Shown: positions 20,575-31,520, counted from the first letter of the stretch. The stretch: DNA of 64,000 nucleotides from Nematopogon swammerdamellus (GCA_946902875.1 OX336342.1:14067523-14131522); one strand, 5' to 3'. Notes: a model not told the origin generated them from the sequence alone. Made by a program: numbers and translations.

Positions 20575-20860
20575 TGCTACGCCCACGCCTTCAACGTTAG
20601 CAAGGCTCAGTGCTGCGCATTATCTGCGAAGGTCGATTTGAAGGTCCTTTTGCTTTCCAAGCCAGTTTCTAAGTCAGCGTCATACCTGTCTGGAAGCACC
20701 TGAACCTCCTGGGCACCGCCATTTCCAAAGACGTAGGTTTCCGGCAACTAATCGAGTCTAGGGCTAAAACTGCACCCAGAAAATTGGGAATACTTTTCCG
20801 CAATCGGCGGTTCTTCTCTTCCACAATATCCCGCTTAGCTGAAGGGTAACTTGCATCCGA
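20575..20860 (+). pseudogene. Second LINE reverse transcriptase fragment, opposite orientation
   Basis: The plus strand encodes FNVSKAQCCALSAKVD. A frameshift later it reads LNLLGTAISKDVGFRQLIE and ESRAKTAPRKLGILFRN. This is the NVSKTQ...LGVxISxDVxF...ASRKLGVLxxxRRFF pattern following the YADD palm in Jockey/CR1-like reverse transcriptases. It abuts the minus-strand fragment almost directly, giving a head-to-head pair. Confidence 0.7.
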
Positions 20861-20898
20861 AAATATTGTAGGTATTAGGTATATTTAATGTACCTACC

Positions 20899-21318
20899 TT
20901 TTTTTTTTTTATGGAAACTTGACACGGTTGGTTACATCACCTACAAAATCCGTGATGTCAGCCCATAACACCGGGTGCCATGTCAGTGCTTCCCTTCATT
21001 TCGCGCCGGCTACACTGAACTGGACGGAAAACACGAACTATTTACATAGCCGTTTCGACCGACGTTTCGCTCAGTGCGGTGGTAACAACCCGGCCGGGAT
21101 AAACCCTACCACCTAGTAAGGTAAGAAGGGAAGGGACCTACAGTTTAACGTGGTATCCGAACCACGGTCAGCCTCCAACAGTCGGGCGGTCATCCATCCA
21201 ATAACTGACCGCACCATTAAGCTGCCGAGGCTGGCGATCCCTTAGTCGACTTTTACGACATGCGAGGGGGAGAGATGCAGTGGGGCTATTCTTTTTAAGT
21301 ACCGACCCCACACGGTAC
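20899..21318 (-). mobile_element. SINE with both a 5S-like segment and the CGTAAAAGGCGACTAAGGG head
   Basis: Starting from a T-run tail at 20899-20910, the minus-strand element shows the common body, then CCGTGGTTCGGATACCACG. A remnant of the 5S-like region follows (about 21160-21235, complement of GTTATTGGATGGATGACCG). The second head lies at 21236-21318 with CTCTCCCCCTCGCATGTCG. It is the only copy here that carries both heads, in this order from the tail. Confidence 0.65.
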
Positions 21319-21499
21319 ACCTACGCTACATATTATGCTTACACTTGGTACATGGGCATTTAATACCAATTTATTTTAGCATAGTACTGTATCTAATAAT
21401 AATATTATATATCTATATAAAATTTGCGGTAGATCAGTGAGTAAGTATGTAGCAAAGAGTTTTACAAACTCTTTGGTATGTAGGTATATTACCAACAAT

Positions 21500-21605
21500 A
21501 CCACGTCGCTTCTTCGCGTCGCGTCGTCGCGTGTCGTCGTCGCGCGTCATTGGTGTATGTAACGTATCGAAACCGCGGGGGCGCGCGGCGCGGTGCGCGG
21601 GCGAC
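21500..21605. other. GC-rich island (CGTCGCGTCG-rich)
   Basis: CGTCGTCGCGTGTCGTCGTC and GGCGCGCGGCGCGGTGCGCG lie between AT-rich flanks. It is non-coding as far as can be seen. Confidence 0.4.
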
Positions 21606-21739
21606 TAGGCTTCATCGGGAATAATCGCTATTAATACATGCGCCACACATTTTGCTCTATTTCTCTGTACACATAAGTTTAATAGATAGCAAAGTATCTT
21701 TTTATCTTTAATTTTTTTAATTTTATCTTTAAATCTTAA

Positions 21740-22040
21740 TTATCTTTAATTTGATACCCCACTCAATATATTTTGAAAAACTAATTTGACATTTTGAGGC
21801 CGTGCGTCCGCCATTTTGAATTTTGAAAATTGTTATATAGCCTATGACACTCCCGTGAATAAGACAAATCCAATAGCACAAGAATTATTCAAATCGGCCC
21901 AGTACTTTAGGCTGTAGAGTGGAATATAGATAGTCACATACATACATACATACATACATACATACATACATACATACATACATACATACACGCCAAACTC
22001 ATAACCCTTCCTTTTTTGGCTTCGCCGTAGTCGGGTAAAA
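21740..22040 (+). repeat. Interspersed repeat with CATA array and GTAGTCGGGTAAAAA end, copy 1
   Basis: The order is GCCGTGCGTCCGCCATTTTG, ACACTCCCGTGAATAAG, a (CATA)n array at 21935-21990, then CGCCAAACTCATAACCCTTC and GGCTTCGCCGTAGTCGGGTA followed by A's. Two other copies lie at 24000-24145 and 38830-39160. The CATA array is part of the family. Confidence 0.7.
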
Positions 22041-22840
22041 AAAGCTTTGGCACGGCGGTCACCAGATTTATCTACTAAAAGTTTTCCCAATTTCTCCGAG
22101 AATGTTTTGGTGTCTGGCGACCAATCTGTAATTAGTATATAGAAAGTGTAGCACTTCCAAACTATTTTATTATACAGAGCTGCTTAGGCAATGCATTACA
22201 AATATATGATTATTTGTGTGCATTGTTGTTACGGAAATAGCTAGGTACACCTCTACGATAAATCTCAAACAGATACATAAAAGAAAGTTGTGTTGTAGGT
22301 TAGTTGGTAAACAACGCCCATTTCAAGGCCTTGGTCCACAAAAATATTTGGATCTCTGCCGAGAACTGCTTCCCACTTTAATTTATAATCCTAGAAATTC
22401 AGAGCAGCGAGTTTGCAAAGGGGTGGAAAATGTTCCTATTTATTTCGGATTGCGAGTGCGCGCAGCGGTAACGCGTCCGCGCCGAGTCTCGCGCGCGTCG
22501 CCGCCGCCGCTGTCTACGAGATAGAATGAAATTTTTTCAATAACCGTTTTTCAAAATAATTTTCATGTCGTAAGGACTAAATTGAATTTATTAATATTTT
22601 TTAATTTTATTAAACTTAAAATTCGAGAATAATAACCTCGGACAGCGCGTTTGACAAACGGACGGAAGGACAGACACCAAACCTATTTTATAAGGGTTGC
22701 TGGCTACAGAACCCTAAAAAGCCTTTAATATAAACACTCTCTTTTATAATGTTCCCATATTTACTTAACATTGAATATCTTTCTACTGAATGACCTCTAC
22801 CTTAGGGATTAATAAGGATGTACGCGATAATTATTGCTTG
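22041..22840. other. Mostly unassigned; small GC island and repeat fragment
   Basis: A 102-codon plus-strand frame (22216-22524) has no recognisable domain and ends in a GC-rich patch (22440-22515). A CCGGCCAAGTGCGAG-family tail (GGACAGACACC ... TACAGAACCCTAAAAA) occupies about 22645-22720. Confidence 0.45.
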
Positions 22841-23293
22841 TAGTGAGTGAATGCGCTCTGTCAGAGTGGCGGGGTATCAGTATACTTGTCGCGCTGCGCA
22901 CCGCACGACGACGTGCAGTAGAGCCGAGGTAGAGCAGAGTGTAGGTGGCGCGGCGGCGTGGCGGTCGGCTCTGCGTATCGATCACTCCGCCTCCGCAGAA
23001 TTAGTGTATACACTACCCCCTCAGCTCGCTTCGGTCGGCCTCTTTACTTATTCGCGCACGGGGCGGCGGCACCTGGCTGCCCGGTGCGGCACGGCAAGAT
23101 GACGGAGAGGCTCTGTAGATAGATTGGGCGGGCGCGGTGCGGGTGAGGCGGCGGAGGCGGAGGCGGCTCGTCTTTGTGCCGGCCCCGGCCCAGGCTGTCG
23201 CGAACCAAAGAAACCAAAACAAACCACGCGCACGTCCCCCCCTCCCCATCATCCTATTTCACTCCTTAACCACCCCCCCCCCCCCCCCCCCCC
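22840..23293. other. GC-rich island ending in a 21-base C run
   Basis: The block is CpG-rich with GGCGGCGGAGGCGGAGGCGG near 23148-23167. A homopolymer of 21 C's at 23273-23293 follows at its downstream edge. Overlapping frames on both strands are Arg/Pro-rich by-products of the composition. Confidence 0.5.
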
Positions 23294-23999
23294 ACGCGCT
23301 ATGACGTCACGACGATGCGCCAGCCAGCACCCGCCCTCAAGGGTTCGGTGCAGCGCTTCACGCCACACGGCGTCGCACAACGTGGTGCGCCGTGGAAAGG
23401 CAATATACAGCGTGGAGCGGCGTGGGACACGAGACGAACGTGGCGTGTTGCGGATCGCACACACGCAACGTTGTCTTTTGCTCGCTTTTGCTGTAGTGTC
23501 GATGTAAGTGCGGCTTGTCTTGTCCCGTGTAATTCGTTGTGATGTGGTTTTATTTCGTTGCGATGGCTCTTGCTGTAGACTCTTGAAACTTTCTTTCTTG
23601 GATCCCCTGATAAGTTTACTATCAGGTACATGCATAAGTGAACGAAAATAGGAAGCAATTTACAATAGGAAAAAATATTTATTTGAAATAGTTGGTTTAT
23701 AATTTTAATAAAAACAATTAATTTGCCTTTATAATTTTAAAGGCAAATTAGGGCCCAACCTTTAATTTATGTAAATAACCCGTTCTTAAAACTTCCTTTA
23801 ATCAATACATATATAATATAAGAAAATAAAAAAATGTATAAAACCGGAATACGGAAAACGAAGGAAACAAGGAAGTTGATCTTATAGAGCAGTAGAAAAT
23901 GCTGTAGTCCTTTAAAGGTAGGACAGGCGGACAAACTGACAGACGGACAGACGGACGGCTTAGGCTTAGTAATGGGCTTCCGTACGGGTACGGTAACTA
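23294..23999. other. Mostly unassigned; repeat tail at the end
   Basis: CACGCCACACGGCGTCG and related sequence (23300-23480) is CpG-rich and non-coding as far as I can tell. A hairpin with AATTTGCCTTTA and TAAAGGCAAATT arms lies near 23717-23750. GACAGACGGACAGACGGACG to CTTCCGTACGGG (23920-23999) is a CCGGCCAAGTGCGAG-family tail. Confidence 0.45.
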
Positions 24000-24145
24000 A
24001 AGAATGTGGTACACTATGGCACTCTCGTGAGTGAGGCGTGATGAGACGAGTATTTTTGGCCGTAGAGTGGAACATACACACACATACACGCTAAAATCAT
24101 AAGCTTCCTTTTTTGGCTTCGTCGTAGTCGGGTAAAAACGCAAAC
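24000..24145 (+). repeat. GTAGTCGGGTAAAAA-end repeat, copy 2
   Basis: CACTCTCGTGAGTGAGGCG, a short CA/TACA stretch and then CTTCCTTTTTTGGCTTCG and TCGTAGTCGGGTAAAAA match the 21.7-kb copy without a long CATA array. Confidence 0.65.
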
Positions 24146-24824
24146 CGGATAACGATGCGACGGTGCGACACAAAAACAAAATTGCTACCGAAATTCCAAG
24201 TTGATTTTCAAAATATTGTTTTATTAGGATGACAACTAAAAGTACTATCCCACGGTTAAATTAGAAAATAGCCTTTCCCCAGCGACATTAGCCCACCTCC
24301 AATCCGGACTGGCACCTCCTCGGGGGTGATATTGAATGCGCCTGAGGCTTCGACCTCGGACACAGCTAGTTCGGAAACAATAAAAAAAAATAAAAAAAGA
24401 AAATTTTGTATAGATTTATGATCGGGATTTATCCAAAAACTACAAACCAGAATTGCATGGTGCTTAGGTATTCCATTCCTCAGCAACAAAAAACCATCTC
24501 AAAGATTTGCTGAATCTTTGAGATTGTTTTAGGATACAAAGGGTACACGGCTCCGCTCGCGTTAAAGTAGGGCCCCCATAATTTAAGTATTTTTACATAC
24601 TACAACAAACTTTTGTATAACTGCATAGAAAATGAATTTCAAGCTAGTGAATCCGCAGGCAAAAGCTAGTATTCAACAAAATATGGTAACGCAGTCCGTG
24701 CGTTAAACATTAATGTGGGCTGCGTCTTACTCATATAATATTAAATGGCCTGTAGGTACTATAGCACATAAACTAAATTTTAATTGAACTACGTTAAGTG
24801 TGCACGTGTATGGGGTTAAACCCA
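24146..24824 (-). other. Unassigned, with an ACTAGCTTTTGC-family fragment
   Basis: GTGAATCCGCAGGCAAAAGC and TAGTA near 24650-24671 are the reverse complement of the family end motif CTAGCTTTTGCCYGCGG. A short hairpin with AATCTTTGAGAT arms lies near 24495-24524. No gene is seen. Confidence 0.4.
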
Positions 24825-25115
24825 TTACGGCAGCAGCGCGTGCACGGCGCGGCGCGGAGCGGCCGGGCGGCGGCGGAGGCGGCGGTGCACCGGAATCGGC
24901 TTCAAGACGAATTTAAGCCGTGAGAGCGGCCGGGGGCGTTGGGGGCGGGGGTGCCATACCGCCCCCGCCCATCCTCGCTCGCCGCCCGCCCCCACGAGCG
25001 CCCCCGCACGACCTTTGCAAGTTTATACTGCGCCTCGCACTTGCACCGCCGCACCGCCGACTTCCCCTTACCCCGCGTCTCGCACCGCACACCACCGCCC
25101 CGCCAACCGAACTAG
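24825..25115. other. GC-rich island
   Basis: GGCCGGGCGGCGGCGGAGGC and GGGGGCGTTGGGGGCGGGGG precede a C-rich half with CCGCCGACTTCCCC. This G-then-C skew switch recurs in the next island. It is not credible as protein. Confidence 0.5.
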
Positions 25116-25639
25116 AAAGAACTTCAGAATTGGCGCAAATATTCGATGCTCTGTTTTGGCGTTGTCTTCTGAAATTGACTTACCTACTAGCACTTTATCG
25201 AGTACTTGAACAAAATATAAAATAAAAAGGATTTCAACTTCTAAATCTGAATGCTACCGATAAGGTAAAGTGCGATCGAGTGTTTCTTAGTAAGAAAACA
25301 ATATTTTATTTTAAGTAGGATTTAAAGTATTTTTAACACAAAGAAATACATGTGCACTTGTCTTGCGATTATACTAATAACCAAATAGAGCATTGAATAT
25401 TTTTATAAGATCAGAAATGTAATTCGAATGTTCCAAAATCCTTTGAATTATAAAAATGCAAAATTTGCATTCCTGTCTTTTCTATTTAACGATAGGTACA
25501 TAATATAGAAACATAGGTAACTATTATATGTTGCATTGTACGCCACTTTTGACGCGGCTGCACCAAAAACAAGAGCTTTAATTCTACCAATATTGACGCT
25601 GAGGGCTTAAAAAAGGCAGCCATTATTACGTTAGCTCCC
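25116..25639. other. No gene recognised
   Basis: AT-rich DNA between two GC islands, with no long frame or recognised repeat. Confidence 0.4.
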
Positions 25640-26110
25640 GGTGTGGCGCGGTGCGTTGTGGCACACGGGGGCGGGGCGGCGGCGCCGGGGGGTGGCTAAT
25701 ATTTCGAAGGCTCGTGCGGTCGGAGCGGGAGGCGCTCGGGCTCGGCGGGTGCATGCATTCGGGGGTGCGCAGGCGGGCGGGTGGGTGTTGGTGGGTGGCG
25801 TCTTGCACCCGCACCCCCCCTCGTGGACAGACAGAACATCAATAATTACTGGCGGCCGACGTAGCCACGTAGCACCGCCGCCGCCGGGAGCGAGGAGCCA
25901 AGGCAGCGCGGCCGGCGCGGCGGAGGCGGCGCGCGGCGCCACCGAAAGAGCCGGGGCCGGGGGTGGAGGGGTTAACCCTCCCCCGTGTCCGGCGCCTTCG
26001 CCGCTGCCGACGCCCGTCCCGCCTGCAGCCTTCCCAGAGCTATCGAAAATATCTAGAGATATCGGAGGGAACGCCGCGCCGCCGCCGCAGAGAGGCGTAC
26101 CTACTACAGT
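25640..26110. other. GC-rich island
   Basis: The largest GC island in the window contains GGGGCGGGGCGGCGGCGCCG, GCGCGGCGGAGGCGGCGCGC and CGGGGGTGGAGGGG. A 186-codon plus-strand frame and a 169-codon minus-strand frame overlap almost completely, as expected from GC-rich composition, and are Ala/Gly/Pro/Arg low complexity. A promoter or CpG-type regulatory island is the most economical reading. Confidence 0.5.
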
Positions 26111-26304
26111 CCCGGTAGTGCCTGCGCGAAGCTGCAACACATATTATATCCAATTACTTTTGGACTATCCAAGGGATAAACCGAGCTTGATATGTTTATA
26201 ATGGGTATTTTGCGACGATTGATGAAAAGGAAAATTATTATGGAGTTCAATCAAACTGAACATTTATATGAGGCTATATTAATTCTGATGTAACAATTCT
26301 ATGA

Positions 26305-26620
26305 CAAACTAGCTTTTGCCCGTAGCTTCGCTCTCGGTAGCCTCGGTTTAATAGCAAATACGATTTATACGCAAATATTATATTAACGATCGCTTCTTTT
26401 ATATTCTCTTTCTCCCGTCCGGATACTATATTTTATTTGATACTGCTTAGCCCTAAGACTATTTGGCGTGATGGTATATAGCCTATAGTGAGCCTCGAGA
26501 ACGACGACTCTTTTCAATGGTGCAAACCGCATCAAAATCTGTTGAGTGGTTTCGGAGTTTACCTCTAACATCATACATACAGACGTTCCCTTTTATAAGA
26601 GACAGATAGAGATAGATATA
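26305..26620 (+). repeat. ACTAGCTTTTGCCCG-family element
   Basis: It begins AACTAGCTTTTGCCCGTAGC then TTCGCTCTCGGTAG. It continues through GGCGTGATGGTATATAGCC and AAATCTGTTGAGTGGTTTCG to CATACATACAGACG. This is the usual order of the widespread lepidopteran family with a gcccgcggcttcgct start. The protein-coding origin is unclear. Confidence 0.6.
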
Positions 26621-27139
26621 GAGAAGAAAATAATAAAAAAGATAACACTTTACAAAATGCTTATGTAGCTTTGTTCTCCTTTCGACGTTACATGACATGA
26701 TGCTAGTGATAGGTGTCACCCACAGAGCATTGTGCCATCTCTGTTACTGGGCATGTCTGGTGCACGGCTACGGTTAATATCTGAAAACAAAATATACTTT
26801 CACTATGGTTCCATATTGCACCAAATCACTGTCACAGAGAAGGTATATAGATTACGAATGAAGGTTTTTAAAGCTCTTAATTGCGTTACGAATAGTCCTA
26901 ACTCTCCCCATACAATGTTCCGCTACCTACGTGGGGAAAAATATCTTGACTTTGTCAAAACCGTTGTCATGCTAAGCGACACACTGAAATGTGACGCCGA
27001 CGTCGCGCATGGCCGCCGCGGCCGGTGCACCGGGTAAGGCTGAGCATACACAAGCGACAAAAAAACTGAAACTAAAAAAAAAAACTGTCGGTCTACCCTT
27101 TTTGGAAATGTATGCTTTATTTTCATTCTTACTATCCTT
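26621..27139. other. No gene recognised
   Basis: A 101-codon plus-strand frame (26732-27037) and an overlapping minus-strand frame with a hydrophobic N-terminus (26923-27126) were examined. Neither has family features or splice context. Confidence 0.4.
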
Positions 27140-27345
27140 ACCTTAAATAAAATCCAAAGTCTGCTTTCTGTCTGTCTGTCCGCTTATAACTCGAGAACCA
27201 CTGAACAGATTTTAATAAAAAAAATCTACGGATAGCTTGATTCTTCCCATCAACTATAGGCTACTTATTATCACGCTAAATGGCTTATGAGGTTAGCACA
27301 GAAGTCAAATATGAGAGCGGGCGGAGCCGCAGGCACAGCTAGTGT
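27140..27345 (+). repeat. Interspersed repeat ending GGAGCCGCAGGCACAGCTAG
   Basis: TAAATAAAATCCAAAGTCTG, CTGTCTGTCTGTCCGC, GAGAACCACTGAACAGATTT and the terminal GCGGAGCCGCAGGCACAGCT are typical of a lepidopteran interspersed family. It shares the CCGCNGGCA...GCTAGT end with the ACTAGCTTTTGC family. Confidence 0.6.
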
Positions 27346-28004
27346 TTTATACGTGGTGAATAATGCATACTGCTGAAAAAATGGTATTGTCGGCTGACTC
27401 ATAAGCTGGCTTAGGTTTTGACGTAGGCGTCGAAGCGATGTCGCGTTGTTGCCTGACTCAGGGAGCGGTGACGGGTGCGAATAGACGCCCACTCCCCCTG
27501 AGAATATTCGGCGTAGCACGCTCGAGGTGAACGTCCGGCGGCAGGGAGCGTAGACCTGCTACGCTGCGCCGCGCCGCGCCCGCCGCGCCGCCCGCTACGC
27601 GTCGCCGCTACAGCCGTCGCGCGTCGCCGCCGTCTATGTATGCATGCAAGTCCCAGCCTAATGTTTTATTTGTGTGCCGACCTGCACGAAAGCTGTTTTA
27701 ATCTCATCCACGGTCATGACGAATAAATATATATAAACAGTTATCGCAGGAATTTATTCGAAAAGTTGTTTGAATGAAATATTTAACCCACAATAATATG
27801 CACAGATAAAAACTGAAATAGGGAAAATTTCTTAATGAAATCTTAAAGCATTTTTACACAAGTTTATTTAATAAATTTTTCAATTTATTTAATAAACTCG
27901 TGGTTTTTTTTCGGAAAGTGCCTAGCTAGCATGCATATTGTCGAATGTCTCGGTAAAAGCCGCCATGTCTCGAGGTTATTTTATATTCTCGGTGAGTATC
28001 GAGT
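27346..28004. other. Mostly unassigned; GC-rich patch
   Basis: A GC-rich stretch lies at about 27475-27640 (GCGCCGCGCCGCGCCCGCCG). The rest is AT-rich without recognisable features. Confidence 0.4.
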
Positions 28005-28455
28005 CTCGCGAGAGTGAGCTCCGCCTCCGCTGCTGTTCCAGCGGTAACTCCGCGCGCATGCATATTTTGCTTCGACTTCAAAACAGCCATAACTCGTGAT
28101 AGCTGCGCGCGGGCGGGCGGGAGCGGGCGCGGGCGGTGCGGAGGCGACTGCGCTGCTCCGGCCGAGTGTCGGCGCGATACCTCGCATGTAAAAATATCTT
28201 CACTCTATCTACACTGGGCGGTAGGAAACAAAGCCCGCTCGCATAAAACTATTCGCGTATTTCAAGTTTACGACTCTCGCTATTATTTTGAATAAGCAAC
28301 GATAGTTATCTCTAGACAAATGACGTTCGCGCGCGTCGTGTCGCCTGGATTCTCTTTTATGGACCCAAAAAACTTAGCTCGTCAAGACGATGCATCGCCC
28401 GCCGCCTCCCGCCCCCACCTACCCCGCTCGCGCCGCCGCCGCCGCCTGGGAACAT
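28005..28455. other. Two GC-rich islands
   Basis: GCTCCGCCTCCGCTGCTG and GCGGGCGGGCGGGAGCGGGC lie at 28015-28180, and CGCCCGCCGCCTCCCGCC with a (CCG)n run at 28395-28450. The segment between is unique-looking. It is probably non-coding or 5' regulatory. Confidence 0.4.
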
Positions 28456-28789
28456 TAACCGGATACACGATAGGTAGCAATATAGACGCGTCAACCGAAT
28501 CTCAGCGTTTGGGAAACCTTTACATGCAGGGAGGGATTTGTCTAAAATAAAAAAAAGAGAATGTCATTCGATATTTATAAATGAGATAGTTTGAAGGAAG
28601 TGTTGACATTCGTTAAGGAAACTTGAGCAACATTCCACTAAAATTATGATTAACCAAATATCGGTATCTATGTATATAATATCGTAAGGTTCATAACTAT
28701 ACTTGTACATAAGTCAGCATTAATTACGTATAAATAATATTTAAATAATTTCGGGAATGATCGCCCTAGGCCCTAGATGCGCTACCTGT
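28456..28789. other. No gene recognised
   Basis: AT-rich DNA without recognisable features. Confidence 0.4.
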
Positions 28790-29005
28790 ACCAGGACCGT
28801 ACCTGGACCAGATCGGGCATGTGCTCAAAAACGGTCAAGTGCGTACGTAGTACCCGTAACCGACGAGCATGCATGAAGGAAATTATGAGAGTGGAAGAGG
28901 TGGAACAAAGGTGTGTCAGGATCGTGGCACGTGGAGATGCGTTGTCTCCACCCACCCCACCAGGAAACAGGCGTGATGCTATGTATGTAATGTATGTATG
29001 TAAAT
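28790..29005 (+). pseudogene. 3' fragment of RTE-type LINE (same family as 3.6 kb)
   Basis: The plus strand carries CGTACCTGGACCAGATCGGG and CGTAACCGACGAGCATGCAT, which correspond to the YLDQIG and RNRRACM codons of the 3.6-kb copy. The conserved CCACCAGGAAACAGGCGTG end and an ATGTATGTATG tail follow. Frameshifts are present and no target-site duplication is evident. Confidence 0.8.
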
Positions 29006-29049
29006 TAAAGTTAATCCGAAATGTCGATGCATTGTTTGTCGACTTACGG

Positions 29050-29345
29050 TGGTTTTGTGATCCCCCGGGGGTAGCGAAAGGTTCGGGGTGGCGGAGGCGG
29101 GGGAGGGTTGAAGGCTCCGATATCTCGCGCGGGAAATGGAACGACGCTCCGCGGCGTTGGCGCCGTTATTTTATCTTTTTGCTGCGCGCGCGACGGCGCG
29201 GAGGAGTCGGCGGCGACGACGACGCGTCAGGTACGATGTGGCGTCGCGACGCTCGCGTCGACTCGCGCTGACCTGCCGGAAATAAAGCCGCGCTTCTTCC
29301 GCGCCGCATCTTGCCGCTATTTGTGTGCTACTCGAGCGGCCCTAT
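29050..29345. other. GC-rich island
   Basis: GGTGGCGGAGGCGGGGGAGG and CGACGGCGCGGAGGAGTCGG lie next to GCGTCGCGACGCTCGCGTCG, a partly palindromic CpG cluster. The open frames here have no domain. Confidence 0.4.
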
Positions 29346-30088
29346 CTGGATTCAATCTAAAGTTTGACGATACTGTTCGTCGAGTCCTCTTTACACTAAC
29401 TGGCTTTGTAAATACAGAACCAAGTGAGACACAAGTTTCATTATATCTGAAGATAAATGGAAATTATTTCTTAAGTTTTCCTGGTTTAACTATGTTTATT
29501 TTTAACTTAACTTGAAAGATGTCAAGTGTGCAGTTTTCAGAAAAATCGTAAATATAGCCCACAGATTCATTCATGATCATCCTACGCCACTATGTAGATT
29601 CTGTACAAAGTTTTAGAATATTAGTTTATTAGCGTCTGCGCTCTGCGACGTAATAACAAGACCCTTCGTGTAATGTTCGCAAATTCATACAAGAATAACG
29701 TAATTTCATCTAGTTGACATAATGCATACAAAAACGGGAAAACTGAGAACGAGCGACGCCGCCCCCGCGCCGCCTCCGCCGCTGTCTCACTAACGACACG
29801 TCGCAAAGAAAAAGAACTCTGAGGAAGAGCCGCCCCACCCCCGTCTCTCCGTACAGTCCCCCCACCCCCCCCTGTGGGTAGCGGGTGTGCAGCTACTGTA
29901 CTTGACAAGTGTGTGAAGTGTGTATTCCTTTTTAGAAAAATGCATGACCATCCAAGGAGCGGATGTCTTGAGAATTTTGATGCAAGGGCGAGTTTTAGAT
30001 GAAGGACAAGCCTTGACCTTGACACAGTTCTATGCGTGTGTTTTCGTGTCATTGGAGATCAGATAAGTTCAGTTGAGTAGTGTTGTGT
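29346..30088. other. Mostly unassigned; GC-rich patch
   Basis: A GC-rich patch at 29745-29880 contains CGCGCCGCCTCCGCCGCTG and a C-rich run. The remainder is AT-rich with a 143-codon minus-strand frame (29621-30052) of no recognisable family. Confidence 0.4.
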
Positions 30089-30460
30089 GCTCAGTGGAGC
30101 GGTCGATCGACTCTTGGTCGTGATCATAAGCACACCTGGGGGTTGTCCGTACTTGGGTGGATGATCGCTCGACCGTTGAATGCTGACCGTGGTTCGGATT
30201 CCACGTAAAACTGTAGGTCCCATCCCATCCCTTCTTATCTTACTAGGTTGTAGGGTTTAACCCGCCCGGGCTGATACTACCGCACTGAATGAAACGTCGG
30301 TCGAAACGGCTATGTAAATAGTTCGCCTTTTACGTCCAGTTCAGTGTAGCCGCCATGAAATGAAGGAACTGACATGACATCTAGTTCACTCAACCGGTGT
30401 TATGGGTTGACATCACGAATGTTGTAGGTGTTGTTGCCAACCGTGTCAGTTTCCATAAAA
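30089..30460 (+). mobile_element. 5S-like-headed SINE
   Basis: After GCTCAGTGGAGCGG the copy shows GATCATAAGCACACCTGGGG and CCGTACTTGGGTGGATGATC, which resemble the internal promoter region of 5S rRNA genes (AAGCAAC ... GTACTTGGATGGGTGACC). A B-box-like GGTTCGGATTCC is followed by the common body and the 3' end GTGTCAGTTTCCATAAAA. It is non-coding and dispersed by LINE machinery in trans. Confidence 0.75.
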
Positions 30461-30829
30461 TATGACACTTAAAGAAAACGTTGCAACATCTCAGTGTTTT
30501 TTCCTTATTAGACCAACGACGACAGTTTAACTAAACGTTCTTCTGATTGCATGTGATCCGGATACTATGTATTGAATGGCCTCCTCACAGTACCCGCCGC
30601 CATGTACCTGCCCATGAGTGCAGTCACCTTGAGATTTTTCGAGGGCGTTGAAATACCGGTGTTCGTTTTTTTACAAACAAGCGAATGTCTGTTTGCTGTG
30701 TTTTTTACATTGTTTTTTACGTGTATTAGGCATTTTATGAATTCCTCATTACAAAAAAACATATGTCGGATATATCTAGATGCGAGGCAATCACAACGAG
30801 AAGCTCCACAGAGCCGAGCTTAATGAAGT
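30461..30829. other. No gene recognised
   Basis: Short frames on both strands (30565-30823) have no domain. Confidence 0.4.
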
Positions 30830-31520
30830 TTAGAGTAAAGCCGCACGTCACGCGGAGGCGACGCTATTGGGAGCCATTCCATTTGCGCGCGGCCGTTCCC
30901 TTATTAAAACCTTCACGAGCGGTGGAGGCGGCGGAGGCGGCGGAGGCGGCGCGGCGGAGGCGGCGTGGCAGTGCAGTCTGAGCGTCGGGCGGTTGAGGGC
31001 GAGGGGGCTGCCGAAACGTTCCCCACGGCGGCGGCGGCGGCCGAGCCAGCCCTGCGTGCAGCCGGCAGGTGGAGCGGCGGCGGCTTATCGAGCGTCTAGG
31101 TTGAACGGCCGAGGCCGCGCCCGGGAGGCGGCGGCGGTCCGCTGCACCCCGCGCTCCGCCTCACCCCTCGTCGCATTCAAAATGATCCGAATCATTAGGA
31201 CTAATTTTCTCCAATTTCAACTGGAGATCTGAAAACTCGGGCCCAGACGGGCTTTGTGTGCGCGAGCGGCCTTTGTCCGCGCCCGGCACTAATTATTTCT
31301 CGCCGTCTCTCGCCGCAGCTGGTCGTCGTTGTCGGCGGCAGCACGACTCAGTTCTGCGTGCTCATGTCTCTAGCTCTCGTTGTCGCCGCAGCGGCATGGC
31401 GGCGGTAGCCGTGCGAGCCGGTGCACAGTCCCATTCATAAGGGACATTCTAGCTTCAGGCGCGGTGGGCGGGCTGGGAACGGGGGCGGGGTAGTAGTCGG
31501 TCGGATGGAATGTGTATCGC
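30830..31520. other. GC-rich islands with GGCGGAGGCGGCGGAGGCGG repeats
   Basis: A four-fold GGCGGAGGC tandem at 30918-30965 and CGGCGGCGGCGGCCGAGCC near 31027 mark the densest version of the motif found in other islands of this window. A second CpG-rich part covers 31240-31520. It ends just before the piggyBac-like element. Frames here are low complexity. Confidence 0.5.

Noticed and set aside
23013..23658. Several overlapping frames of 60-128 codons
   Set aside because: They arise from CpG-rich composition and a poly-C run, all frames are open together, and no domain is visible.
25631..26201. Long overlapping open frames (186 and 169 codons) on both strands
   Set aside because: They lie in a GC-rich island where stops are rare, overlap on opposite strands and encode Ala/Gly/Pro/Arg low-complexity sequence. 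No splice or start context supports either.
26923..27126. Small secreted protein on the minus strand (hydrophobic start)
   Set aside because: The hydrophobic segment is short, the rest is Arg/Pro-rich from a GC patch, and no transcript signals accompany it.
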